From Pseudocercospora fijiensis CIRAD86 (lineage: Eukaryota; Ascomycota; Dothideomycetes; Mycosphaerellales; Mycosphaerellaceae): DNA of 64,000 bases. Below, piece by piece: positions 35,694 through 45,426 of this stretch (its first letter is position 1; each line of letters starts with the position of its first letter). The notes beneath the pieces are model-generated. The model was not told where the DNA came from. It saw only the letters and a list, made by a program, of their open reading frames with translations, and searched no databases. The DNA lies in contig NW_006921533.1 of NCBI RefSeq assembly GCF_000340215.1, positions 5,344,371-5,408,370 of the forward strand. Direction: 5' to 3'. Position numbers and translations under genes: made by a program.

Positions 35694-36007
35694 AATATAC
35701 TATATCTCTATTAAATAATAGCAGTTTAATAGACGTAATACGCTATGTCCTTTACTAATAGCGCCTTCTATATATGCCTACTATACTGAGCGGTCTTCGT
35801 TACTCTATAGTAGCCGCTAATATATCGATACTATAGCTATTAAACCTATTAAAATATATATAATAATATACTATAATAATAGTCGCTATAAGATATATTA
35901 TAACTTAGTAGTTAGTAGGTAGGGGTGTTTCTTAACGACTAGCGATACTTACTAGAAGAATAGCGGCGGCTATTTAATAGTAGGACCTTTAGTAGTAATC
36001 TATACTA

Positions 36008-36063
<56 letters not shown>
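36008..36063. repeat. TAG trinucleotide microsatellite
   Basis: About 18 uninterrupted TAG/GTA repeats inside the right part of the TIR element. Confidence 0.95.
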
Positions 36064-36064
<1 letters not shown>

Positions 36065-36316
36065 CGATAATAGTTAAGGTAGTAAAAGTTAATAAAGTAA
36101 GAGTAAGTAGATATACCTTGATTTTAGCGGAACGGCTATACTATACTTTAACTATAACTTTATTAAGTTATCGCTAGCGGCCTTAGTAGAAATTACTATA
36201 TTTCTAAAACCCTTTTAAATTTAAAGTATATTTTAACTAAATTTATTAGAGGAGTTACTAGTAACTCGAGGTAAGGGATAAGACTAGGGTTAAAGTAAGT
36301 CGAGCTAATTAGCGCA

Positions 36317-36332
36317 AGTTGCTAATATATAG
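36317..36332 (-). repeat. Right terminal inverted repeat
   Basis: AGTTGCTAATATATAG, the reverse complement of 26,319-26,334 with one mismatch. Followed by GGCTACT and then CTATAATC, the possible target-site duplication. Confidence 0.7.
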
Positions 36333-36337
36333 GCTAC

Positions 36338-36638
36338 TCTATAATCGAGCTTCTAAATCGAGCTTCTAAATCGAGCTTCTAAATCGAGCTTCTAAATCGA
36401 GCTTCTAAACCGAGCTTCTAAATCGAGCTTCTAAATCTAGCTTCTATAATCGGGCTTCTATAATCGGGGTTCTATAATCGAGGTTCTACAATCGAGAGCT
36501 TCTACGGTTAGTCGAGCTTCTACGGTTAGTCGAGCTTCTACGGTTAGTCGAGCTTCTATAATCGAGCTTCTACAATCGAGCTTCTATAATCGAGCTTCTA
36601 CAATCGAGCTTCTATAATCGAGCTTCTACAATCGAGCG
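36338..36638. repeat. 13/14/18-bp minisatellite, right part
   Basis: Tandem units of the core CGAGCTTCTA: first AAATCGAGCTTCT (13 bp), then TATAATCGGGCTTC-like (14 bp), then three CTACGGTTAGTCGAGCTT units (18 bp), then alternating TATAATCGAGCTTC and TACAATCGAGCTTC. The 14-bp form matches 26,211-26,312. Confidence 0.92.
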
Positions 36639-36778
36639 GTAAAAGAATTAAACTTTAGTATTAGTTACTAATAGAATACAAGGTTAAAGAGGGGCCAAGT
36701 GCATTTCTACAGAATATAAACTCTAAACTCGGCATCTCAAGTACGACGACGAGAGCTGCGAGTCGGCCGCGATAGCTA

Positions 36779-37486
36779 TTAGCGATTATACTACTGCGAG
36801 CCCGAGAAGCATTCTTAATACTTCTTGCCTTTTCTACCGTCGAATCGGATCTTTCTCTTATCTTCGTAATATATAATATAGACCGGCTTGCCTTACTTTA
36901 TATAGAAGCTATAGCGATTGTTACCTATTGCAACCGCAACCGCACTAATGTTATTTTTGCGGTCTTCTAGGAAGCCCTAGTAACTCTTCCTCTTTAGCTA
37001 ATCCTACGCTACTCGGACGACGTTAGGGTTAGTTAACTTTAGGTCTTTCAACTTCTAATCCTAGTGCTAAGCAACGTAAGTATTGTATATCGTTAGTCGG
37101 CGGATTATATTAGTCTTTATCCTACCCTAGCGGGAGCTCTAACCTTCTACCTATTCTCCTACGCTACTACTACTATTAATCTCCTCGTTATTGTTCTCGG
37201 ACTCTTCCTCTAAATCCCTATCGATAGTAGTCGGGAGGTAGTCGGCGTCGGCGTTAGCGTTACTAATATTCTCTCTAGTATAGGTATTATTTTCGAGGTC
37301 TATATCGATAGCGAGCTCGGCCGTAATGCTATCCTAGGTGCTATAGGAATATTCGCGTCGGCTAGATATCGCCTCTATAGCTTCGTTATCGATTGAGAGA
37401 GGCTAAAAGGATTAGAAAACAGCATTATCTAGCTGCTCGGTTTAGTTTCTAGTATAGACGACTTATATATTATTATTCGGGGACAT
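36779..37486 (-). pseudogene. Decayed 235-codon gene of unknown function
   Basis: Minus-strand frame from ATG at 37,486 (start MSPNNN) to TAA at 36,779, 708 bp, with TAG/TAA interruptions typical of RIP. The N-terminal half is acidic and Asn/Ser-rich (DLEEESENNNEEINSSSS). The C-terminal half contains KLKDLKLTNPNVVRVA and DKRKIRFDGRKGKKY. I recognise no family. Flanks near 36,690-36,760 keep CCA/TCA sites. Confidence 0.5.
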
Positions 37487-40090
37487 AGTAGGAGATAACT
37501 ATCTAAAATTGTATTAAGTATCGGGTATTGGTATATTAATGCGCGTAGGTAGTCGATAAGAAAGAGGAGGTTCTAATAGAGCGCGGCGAGTTAGCGTAGC
37601 AGCGCGAATAACGCGAGTACTATAGAGGCGAAAATGCTCGTTTAGTACTCTAAAGCGGAATTAGCAGGTAAAAGGGTAAGAAGGCGGCGTTACAAACCGG
37701 TAAGGGCGAAGAGTAGACGTACGGTAGACGCTACGCGCAATGCTTCTATCCTAGATAGTAGAGCGTGTTGCCTGCTTCCGCTTATTGTAACGACGGCGAC
37801 AAAACTTGCTCTTAATAGCGACAAAGCCGCCGGCGACGGCTGTACCGATTGCACTAAAAATACCTATCGTTAGCGAACGGATAGAATAGCAATACTAGAG
37901 GAAGACTAGGTAGTGTTATTACAAAGGGAGAGGACAGGTAAAGTCTACAAGATATTGTTATGCTTTACTAATCTAAGGCAAGGACGGACATCGTAACAGA
38001 GTGAAGTCTCGGCAAAATCTCGGCAAAGTCTCGGAGAGTCTCGTTTAAATCGGCAGGTATAGTAAACGTACACGAAGATAACTAGATAAACCGAAGAAAG
38101 CTAGTAGAAGGACTTAGTAAAAGGAAGCTATAGCTATATACTCGAGACAGTCGTAAACTGCCTAAGCCGCCCTCTCGGCCTAGCCCTCGTAGCGCTATAT
38201 ACCTAAATAGTATTTATCCTTTCCGAGCACGCGCTTATAGAGTCGAGTTCTAGTACGATCCTTTAATTGAGATACTGACTCTACATTTTTTAACGCTTAG
38301 CAATTATCTATCTAGGCGAAGACGTAGCGTAATAGGGCGTAGTACTACAAACTATAAAAGTAATAAGCGATGTTATCCGCGGCGAACCGAAGATAGTACC
38401 ACTCTTCCTCGACGCTAGTATATATACTATTCTGCTAGGAAGTCTAAACTACTTGCTCTATTCCGTCTAGGGACTAATCGAGCGCTTATATAAGAGGATC
38501 GAGTTAACGACGGCGGATCCTAATCTAGAAGTTAAAGTCGAAAGTAGTATATAGTAAAGCAAAGTTTGCAGACTTATAGGTAAAGGAATTACTAACTGCG
38601 AGGAGGTACCGGTTCTTTAGCTTAACTTACGAGAGGAATTCTATATAAAGACTAGTTACTATAGCGCTATAGGTTATAGCGGAAGACTATCGGGCGCCTA
38701 TCCCGTTCTATAAGAAGCCCTCCGTATATATAGGCTTCGGCTAGTACGGCTTGTCCTCGGAAGGTCGACGATATAGAATGTCTTAGAGGAGAGGCTATCT
38801 AGGGAAGACTAGGAAGTGAATACTAGCTATCTAGGAAACAGAGATAATTAAGACGGGCAACTCGTCTAGTTTATTATCCGGCAGACTAAGGTATTAGAGA
38901 TATAGAAGGAGATTAGCCTTTCTAGTCTTAATCGCATTTTTCTTCCTTTTATCGCTGTCTCGTAATACGAGGACTATACGGGAGGGCGATAGCTTAGAAT
39001 ACTAGAGACAATCGAGAATATTTTTATAGAGTAGTCGGTTAAGTCTATTATCGACAAAACCTCTAGAAAAAGACTCGGATCCGTCGTATTAGTTAACTTA
39101 ATCAACTTTACCCTCGGCTAGATCGCTATACTACTCGCGATCGCTATCGATAAGTAGCTTTTTGCCTTTGTCCGTACTACGTAGAAGGATATTAGGACGA
39201 GGCATTTCTAGATTAATATCTTTAGAGTTACTCCTTAGGACTTCGCGAGGCGTCTAGGATTATCCTTTAAGCTCTTATACGATATCCGATCGAGTAGGGA
39301 TTAACTCTAGAAAGATAATATTACTCGGGCGATAGCTAATAGGCGGGGCACCCGCGTCGTAGAAAAATTTTCCGTTCGTACCTACGGTATATAGCCTCGT
39401 ACCGAATGTACGAGTTATATACTAGAGCAGAGTAGATAGAGAGCTATCGTATCCGCGGCGAAGATATACGCTAAAATAGAACGGATCCGGAAGAATAATA
39501 CCGTAAGAATAAGGTAAACTAGGATAGCCGAGGGATATATAAAAGTCGTACTCGTCTAAGGATAGGAGATAGGGACCTTATAACAAGCTCGATAGCTCGA
39601 AAAAGCGAGCTAGGTATTGTATAGGGTACGGCAAATCTAGAAAGTGCTTCTAATAAGGGTACCCGGTAAGTACTAGATCCTAGAAGAGAGTGCTACGGGC
39701 TATACAAATTTTTTAACGGATGTTCTAACACCCTTTGTTATATAAATAGGGGTTGCCTAACTAGTTGAGATTAACGCTTCGGGGATTCGTAAGTTTCCGA
39801 CCTTTAACCGTACGAAAAAATTCACCGGCGATAAGGAGATAAAAGGATACATCGTAATATATATCGAAAGTCTTCTAACAACTAAGCGGATACGGAAGAA
39901 GAATAGGATCAAGTCTAGGTGCCTTAGCTCGGATAGAATCGTAGGATATATATCCGGTACTCCGATCGAAGAGATAATACTAATCTAGGGGAAGTTGTTA
40001 GATTTGGTTAGTCGTAAGAGGAGTATAGCGATAAAAGCTACCCTTTAGGCGCTTAGGAGGCGTAGCGGAAGCGAGCTATCGAAATGCTAG
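37487..40090 (+). other. RIP-affected region with possible coding remnants
   Basis: From about 38,560 to 39,680 one plus-strand frame can be followed with few TAA stops, but a second frame is comparably open from about 39,240. I therefore do not claim a gene. No domain recognised. The sequence 37,930-38,070 contains a CTCGGCAAAGTCTCGG-type short repeat and less mutated CA sites. Confidence 0.35.
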
Positions 40091-40106
40091 AGTAAGATTG
40101 AACCTA

Positions 40107-40420
40107 CTAGCGTGCCCTTTAGGGTGCCTACTAGCGTGCCCTTTAGCGTGCCTATTAGCGTGCCTATTAGCGTGCCTATTAGCGTACCCACTAGCGTGCC
40201 CTTTAGCGTGCCTACTAGCGTACCTACTAGCGTGCCCTTTAGCGTGCCTACTAGCGTGCCTACTAGCGTACCCTTTAGCGTGCCCTTTAGCGTACCCTTT
40301 AGCGTGCCCTATAGTATGCCCTTTAGCATACCCTTTAAGCTCTTCTTCGTGCCCTTTAGCATGCCCTTTAGTATGCCCTTTAGCATGCTATTCTTTATAC
40401 TTATCTTTATGCTCCTCTTT
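40107..40420. repeat. 12-bp minisatellite
   Basis: About 25 tandem copies of a 12-bp unit, GCGTGCCTACTA or GCGTGCCCTTTA. Open frames on the plus strand (a four-residue SVPT/SVPF-type or LACP-type repeat) are products of the repeat. The unit differs at only two positions from the GTGCCTACTAAA unit that encodes the VPTK repeat of the gag genes at 5.4 and 59.5 kb. Confidence 0.9.
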
Positions 40421-41317
40421 ATACTCCTCTTTATACTGTTCTTTATAGTCTCTAGTATAGTCTCTAATACGCTCTTCTTCGTATAATGCTTTATAGTCCT
40501 AGTCGAAACAGACTAACGCCGCTAGCGAAGGCGGCTGCTCTAAGGGAGTCGATAGTAAAGGTAGAGCGGTAGGCGATAGAGCGCGGAGGATAGCAAGTAT
40601 CGAGGACGTTAAGATTACGCTCGTCGCTAGCGATATACTACCGAGGTTATTATCGTAGGTATTAGACGGTAGCTCCTAATAAGGTACGGACTATAAACGG
40701 CGAAGGAGCGGGCCGCGGCGATAGCGGCGGCGGCGGCTCTACTATACGCGCTACGAGCTTGTTCGCTTCTTAGTTAGATATAGGAAACTCGAACGGAATA
40801 GCCGTACCCTAGAGTACGTCCTAAGAGATCTTACGGTCGAGAGATCTCTTTAATATTTCTCGAAACTTAGTATAGATAGACCCTAAGGTTCCTAAAGAAG
40901 CTAAACGCGAGGCAACGAAGCAAGCGAGGCGTAACTAATAAACAGGCTCTATCGGTAGCTCCTTTAGAGCGAGGTAGATAGGCAATTTAAGAGCGAAGTC
41001 GAGAGAGGACTATCGCGGTAAGGTAGAAGTAAGCTAGACATTATCGAGCGAGATGCTACCGTTAGCGAACTATATAATAATAGAGTCGGTAATAATACAA
41101 GCTTCTAGATTAAGAGGTACTATAAGGGAGTAAGGTAGGAGGATCGTATATACGCCGAAGAAAGAAAGAGAGAGGGAGAGTCTAGATAGAGGAATGCTAT
41201 AAGGAGGTAAAGGCAGAGGAGCTAATATAGATATCGAAAGAGTTGAGTCTCGGTTAGAGTCGGTCTCTAGATAGCACCTTTCTACTAGGCTAAGGTCTTA
41301 TACACTCCTCCAAACTC

Positions 41318-42325
41318 TTAGTAGGCCCTCTCCCTCTTACTCTTTAGCTAATCGGTAGCCTTATCCCTAAACTACGCATCGATAGCCCGCTCGATAGTTC
41401 GTCTATTCGTAATTTGCCGCTACGCACAATCTTTACTAATAAGTCGTATAACATCGAAAAGCTCTAGGATGCTAGTATTATAGGCCCTTTGAAAGTCTAG
41501 CGGCTAAAAGTAGATCTCAAATCGAATTTGTAGTATAAGTTCCCGGTCTTTAGCCGAGGCACCCTTTGCCGAGAATCTAGCCTCTAACGTCTTGTATTTA
41601 TCCTAATGCTGTTTAGTTAGGAATAGAGAGGTAGATAAAACAGTGCGCGAATAATCTGCAAAATGTTGCCTCTACTTATAGACTCTAGCCGTACGACGGA
41701 AAAGAGTAACATCGGTAAATAGTATAGCGACTTCGACAAATATAGAGAACCGAGCCTGTATAATATAAGCGGAGTCGAGAGAGAGCGAGCGAAGAAAAGT
41801 TTACCTTTTCGGGTGTCTTAATAGCGATTTTGAATTTGTAAGCCGTATAACTCTACGGGCAGAGCTAGAGGGCGCGGTAGATTCGATAGAAAGCACGCTA
41901 ACTATATTAGAGATTAAGTGTGCAGACGAAGTTAGAATGCACGAGGGCTTGCTTAATAAATGCATCGCGAAGGGCCTTATTAGTACTTAAAGATAGGGGG
42001 AGACGGGTGCCGAGTAAAGTAGGCTACTATAGGATAGGTCGATTAAGAATGAGGTCTACGTCGGCTATAGCAAAGACGAGTATAATGTCCTGCAACTCCT
42101 AGGGTACTTAATACTATCCCCTATTGACTTTGTGTAAGGCCTAGGATATTATTAGTACATTATTAGACAAAAACAATAGGGAAAATAGTAATATACCTCT
42201 ATTATCGTCTTCGGAGCTGCGCGCTTAGCTAAGTGAGGCTTGATTGCTAGCGGCGGAGGGGATCTAGCGGTATCTTTACTTGTACGCGAGGAGGAGACTC
42301 GCTGCTTTTTAGGAGTAGGAGGCAT
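41318..42325 (-). pseudogene. Decayed three-exon gene, introns preserved
   Basis: Minus-strand gene starting ATG 42,325 (MPPTPKKQRVSSSRTSKD). Exon 1 is 42,197-42,325. Intron 1 is 42,141-42,196 with GTATAT donor, TACTAAT branch site and CTAG acceptor. Exon 2 is 41,805-42,140. Intron 2 is 41,756-41,804 with GTAAAC donor and ACAG acceptor. Exon 3 is 41,318-41,755, ending TAA. All exons are whole numbers of codons (43, 112, 146), 300 aa in all, with about 14 TAG and a few TAA inside. Working splice signals show the parent was a spliced cellular-type gene, not a retrotransposon ORF. The TAA at 41,318 could itself be a mutation. No domain recognised; the small ORF 41,920-42,102 is a shadow. It is divergent to the remnant at 42,635. 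Confidence 0.62.
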
Positions 42326-42634
42326 TACGGGCTTTACATAAGCCCTCTTTAGACGTTCGCTTATTATATGCAGGTCTTAGCTTTAAGGAGAGTAATAAAG
42401 AAGTTAAGGTTGAAATAGATCGAATAGTAATATATTAGTAGGAATACAAGTAATACGAACGAAAATAAAGTTTAGAATAAGACTACTAACGCAAGAGCGG
42501 CAAGGAACGCAGCGGGCGGGGAACCTATCCTAGGTAAGATCACACTTTAAGAATTCCGCTATAAGCAACATCGCGCTGCCTAAATATAAAGCAAAACGCG
42601 AACAACGATAGCAAGCGTAAGAATAGCTATAGCG

Positions 42635-43871
42635 ATGAATGCAATACGATAGCACGATACCGAAGATTCTAGCGAGGACAAATAGCGGCTTTTCGACTTT
42701 TATAACCTAGACGGCTATAGCGACGACGTTAAAGAACCTCCCCGTAAGAAACAAAAGACTAAAGTAGCACCGAAGAGCCTACTACGCACTGCTAGGCTTC
42801 TACCTATAATAAGGATACAGTATATAGAGAAGATTCTAGACAATCTAAATATACTTATATCGCTTCCGGTAGAGATAATACTGCGATTTATAGGTCTAAC
42901 GTAGAACAAACTACTTGAATTCGTATACGAGGAGATATTGCCGGCAATTTAGAAGACAAGCAAAACGAAGGCGTAGGCGGCTATATAACTAAGCTAAGGC
43001 GATAACAAGGCATAGCTAAAAACGTATAAGAAAGGAGAATGTCCTAAGTTTTAGTACTATAATAACAGTATATATTAGACGTATATCGGAAAAGAAGTTA
43101 TTAGCGTAATCGCAAAGAGGTATAAGGACAACCTAGACTACTAGTTTTTCATAATCGATATAAACGTCTACGAGTAAGATAAGACGAAACTAGCGACAAT
43201 CTATAAAAGCGAGCTACGCGAGCGACTAGTCCGTACGATTATTACGAATTTTATTTAGTATTATAATAAAATCCTAGAGGGCGATAATACAAAATTAATC
43301 GGCTTACTAACTAAAGTCTCGCTAACAATTAAAGGCGTAATATAAGATCCCGACGAAGACGAAGACGAAGACGAGGACGAGGATAAGGAAGATAGAAGAA
43401 TATTACGCAAAAAGGGTCGAAGATTTAATAAAACGAAGTTATATATTATATACAGAAAAGACGCAGAGTAAGGGGTAATAGCGGAGGAGGCAAGCGTACA
43501 ACCATTTATATCGTTACGTTTTCGAGATCTAATAGACAACGACATCCGGCAAAAGGTAAAGGGCAAGGACCTACAAGTGTTAGGGATATTATATACACAT
43601 CTAGTTGAGAAGCTGCAGAGACATGAAAGGACTTCAGGATAGGGCTTTAATAGAAAGTACTACTTTACAGGGAAATGTGATAGCAGCAATGAAGAGTGGC
43701 AGCTACACGACGACCGGAGCTTGCAGACGATGCTAAAGAAGAAGCAGGAGAATGGCTTCCAAGTGTACTAGCTGTACTTTACCGAGGGGCGATACGATCC
43801 GGCCGTAGTGTTAATATAGCTTACGGAACAGGCGGACGAAAGCATCCGGCTCTGCTTCTGTAGTCTTAAGG
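42635..43871 (+). pseudogene. Decayed roughly 400-codon gene cut at island border
   Basis: Single plus-strand frame from ATG 42,635, readable for about 400 codons across about 24 TAG/TAA stops, until it meets the nicotinate phosphoribosyltransferase fragment near 43,871. Features: a basic PPRKKQKTK patch near 42,735 that could be a nuclear signal, a SLPVEIILRFI segment near 42,860 reminiscent of an F-box start (weak), and a strongly acidic Asp/Glu run near 43,350-43,385 followed by basic residues. The last part (YYFTGKCDSSNEEWQLHDD, 43,655-43,710) is almost free of mutations and keeps a TGG, so RIP fades toward the gene island. Function unknown. Confidence 0.58.
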
Positions 43872-44064
43872 GGAAGCTTGGCGTCATGCCAGCCTCTTCA
43901 GTCGCCGCCTTATATTGGACGCAGCGATCGATGTTCAAGCTGTGGGAAAATACGATGGTCTTGGGGCCTTTGATGCCTTGCTTGCTATAGAATGTCTTCA
44001 TCAATTGCACGAACTCGGCTAGATCCCCTAAGTCTTGTCGAACGCCGGTGAAGATTTCAGCATA
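43872..44064 (-). pseudogene. Nicotinate phosphoribosyltransferase fragment
   Basis: About 64 codons on the minus strand match the conserved core of NAPRTase (NPT1 in yeast), which makes nicotinate mononucleotide in the NAD salvage pathway: YAEIFTGVRQD, then KQGIKGPKTIVFS, SLNIDRC, EEAGMTPSF. Similarity begins abruptly at the PPPDE junction (44,064) and ends after PSF (43,872). Typical VRQDSGDP reads VRQD-L-GD-L here: Ser TCA became TTA (44,029-44,031) and Pro CCA became CTA (44,020-44,022), both RIP-type changes. FSDSLN reads FSHSLN. It is an isolated inner fragment and cannot encode an enzyme. Confidence 0.85.
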
Positions 44065-45139
44065 TATTAACGACTTTTCCAACGACTTCGCCATGTTTCT
44101 GCTTGGCAAAGGGATACCCGAGCACATCACAAATCTGCCCGAGCGAGTTTTGAAGACGCCATTTGGCCAGATGCTGAGGCCTCAGATCGACGCCAGCATG
44201 CGATCTATCACCCAAGCAGAGGTTCCACAGCAGAACAGACCAGCTGCAGCGAATGCAGCGAACACTTCCAACGGCAGTCTCAACACATCATTATCATCGC
44301 ATCCACATCTGACAGTTAAAGTCCCCACGTTGGAGCACGGGTCACAAAGACCGATCACTTATGCAAAAGTACCACCTCTGGACAAGTTGATGGCGAAGCT
44401 CGGCGATGCATCAAAACAGACTGATCTGGCTGCCCTCAAGAGTTTCGTTGAAAAGCGATCAGAAGATCCGAAGATTGCGCTGCCAAATCTGTCCGACGTT
44501 GCTCGCACCTTCCAATCCGATATCCTCAAGCTGCCGGTTGAATTACAATTCGCAGCAGTCGATCTACTCCGCTGTTCCATGATCGACCCGAGAGTGAGTG
44601 GCTACTTTGCCGAAGAGCAGCAGCCCAGAACCGTGCCTGTCCTAATAAAGCATGTGCTGAATCTGAAGGAATGTCCTCACAACCTCCGCTTGGTGACACT
44701 ACATCTGGCGTGCAATGTCTTTGCTTCCCCGCTATACGTTAAGGAGTTGATGGAAAGCGAAGATTCAACTCTGTCGACATTCATCGACTTAATAACGTCG
44801 TCATTATTAGACGCCTCTCATCCCACAACACGAGTCGCAGCAGCGTCACTCGCATTCAATCTCGCCGTAGCGAACTATCGTGTGCGGAGGGAGCAGGGCC
44901 AGGAAGGCCTGAGTGAAGGCGAACAGGTCGAGCTGGCGGCGAGTCTGCTGGAGGCTGTTAGCGATGAAAAGAACGAAGACGCAGCGAAAGCTGTTTTGAC
45001 GGCGTTTGGGTATCTGGTCTACTGCTCAGATCCGAACGGTGAGCTGGCTGATGTATGCGAAGCGATGGATGCCAAGCATACGCTGAGGAAAATGAAGGTG
45101 TCAGAAGGCATGGCGAATGAGATATCGAGTCTGCTATGA
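44048..45139 (+). CDS. PUL-domain protein, PPPDE end only (5'-truncated)
   Basis: 363 codons. Residues about 8-50 (NDFSNDFAMFLLGKGIPEHI onward) match the very end of a PPPDE (DeSI-type) cysteine-peptidase domain. The rest, from PITYAKVPPLDKLMAKLG (about 100) to the end, is a PUL domain: an armadillo-like helical fold that in yeast Doa1/Ufd3 binds Cdc48/p97. Fungal relatives, as I recall them, begin with a full PPPDE domain (catalytic His and HNC Cys) and usually have a thioredoxin domain before PUL; both are missing here. Just upstream of residue 9 the sequence switches to an antisense NAPRTase fragment, so the first seven codons are foreign and the ATG is fortuitous. The PUL part is intact and not RIP-mutated. 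Either a recent pseudogene or a re-started short protein; expression unknown. Confidence 0.75.
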   Translation: MKISAYINDFSNDFAMFLLGKGIPEHITNLPERVLKTPFGQMLRPQIDASMRSITQAEVPQQNRPAAANAANTSNGSLNTSLSSHPHLTVKVPTLEHGSQRPITYAKVPPLDKLMAKLGDASKQTDLAALKSFVEKRSEDPKIALPNLSDVARTFQSDILKLPVELQFAAVDLLRCSMIDPRVSGYFAEEQQPRTVPVLIKHVLNLKECPHNLRLVTLHLACNVFASPLYVKELMESEDSTLSTFIDLITSSLLDASHPTTRVAAASLAFNLAVANYRVRREQGQEGLSEGEQVELAASLLEAVSDEKNEDAAKAVLTAFGYLVYCSDPNGELADVCEAMDAKHTLRKMKVSEGMANEISSLL

Positions 45140-45426
45140 CGGAGAAGAAATTATTATCGTCGGATACAGTAGCAGTCAAGCACTCAAGGTTAGATGTGAT
45201 AAACAGGTTACAGGAGACCGCAGATGTAAGGCAACAAGGCACGAATAAATTAAAGTTTATGGCAAGGGTCTTGTTCAGCGAGCATTGCGATTGAGCGAGG
45301 GAGGGCAGGAGAAACCAATTGTCCTCGCTCTGCAGATTATTCTCCGGCAATTCTCCCTTCAGCCGTTTCCTTGCGGACCACCTGTGCTTTGCGTCTGCCT
45401 AGTCATGTTCTGACCTACGAGCCTTC

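Larger units (their letters stand above)
26313..36338. mobile_element. 10-kb TIR-flanked insertion (DNA transposon-like)
   Basis: The block starts right after CTATAATC at 26,305-26,312 and ends right before the same 8 bp at 36,339-36,346, a possible 8-bp target-site duplication. Its ends are inverted repeats: 16 bp at 26,319-26,334 and 36,317-36,332 with one transition mismatch, extending imperfectly outward to the duplication (17 of 22 match). The minisatellite on both sides contains CTATAATC in every unit, so the duplication alone is weak evidence. Removing the nested LTR element F leaves about 3.8 kb. An 8-bp duplication would fit hAT or Mutator-like elements, but I recognise no transposase. 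Confidence 0.6.

Noticed and set aside
26211..36638. Minisatellites as CRISPR arrays
   Set aside because: 13-18 bp units directly abut one another, with no spacers.
38560..39680. Possible roughly 370-codon plus-strand decayed gene
   Set aside because: Two frames are about equally open once TAG is ignored and no motif decides between them, so it was not called a gene.
40098..40486. ORFs of 116 and 124 codons with four-residue repeats
   Set aside because: Direct translation of a 12-bp minisatellite in two frames; no start context or flanking coding sequence supports a gene.
42840..42900. F-box in the 42,635-43,871 remnant
   Set aside because: Only the LPVEI-like start is seen; the rest of the F-box pattern is missing.
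43261..43566. Antisense 101-codon ORF with a poly-Ser run
   Set aside because: The run is the complement of the acidic Asp/Glu stretch of the plus-strand decayed gene at 42,635-43,871.
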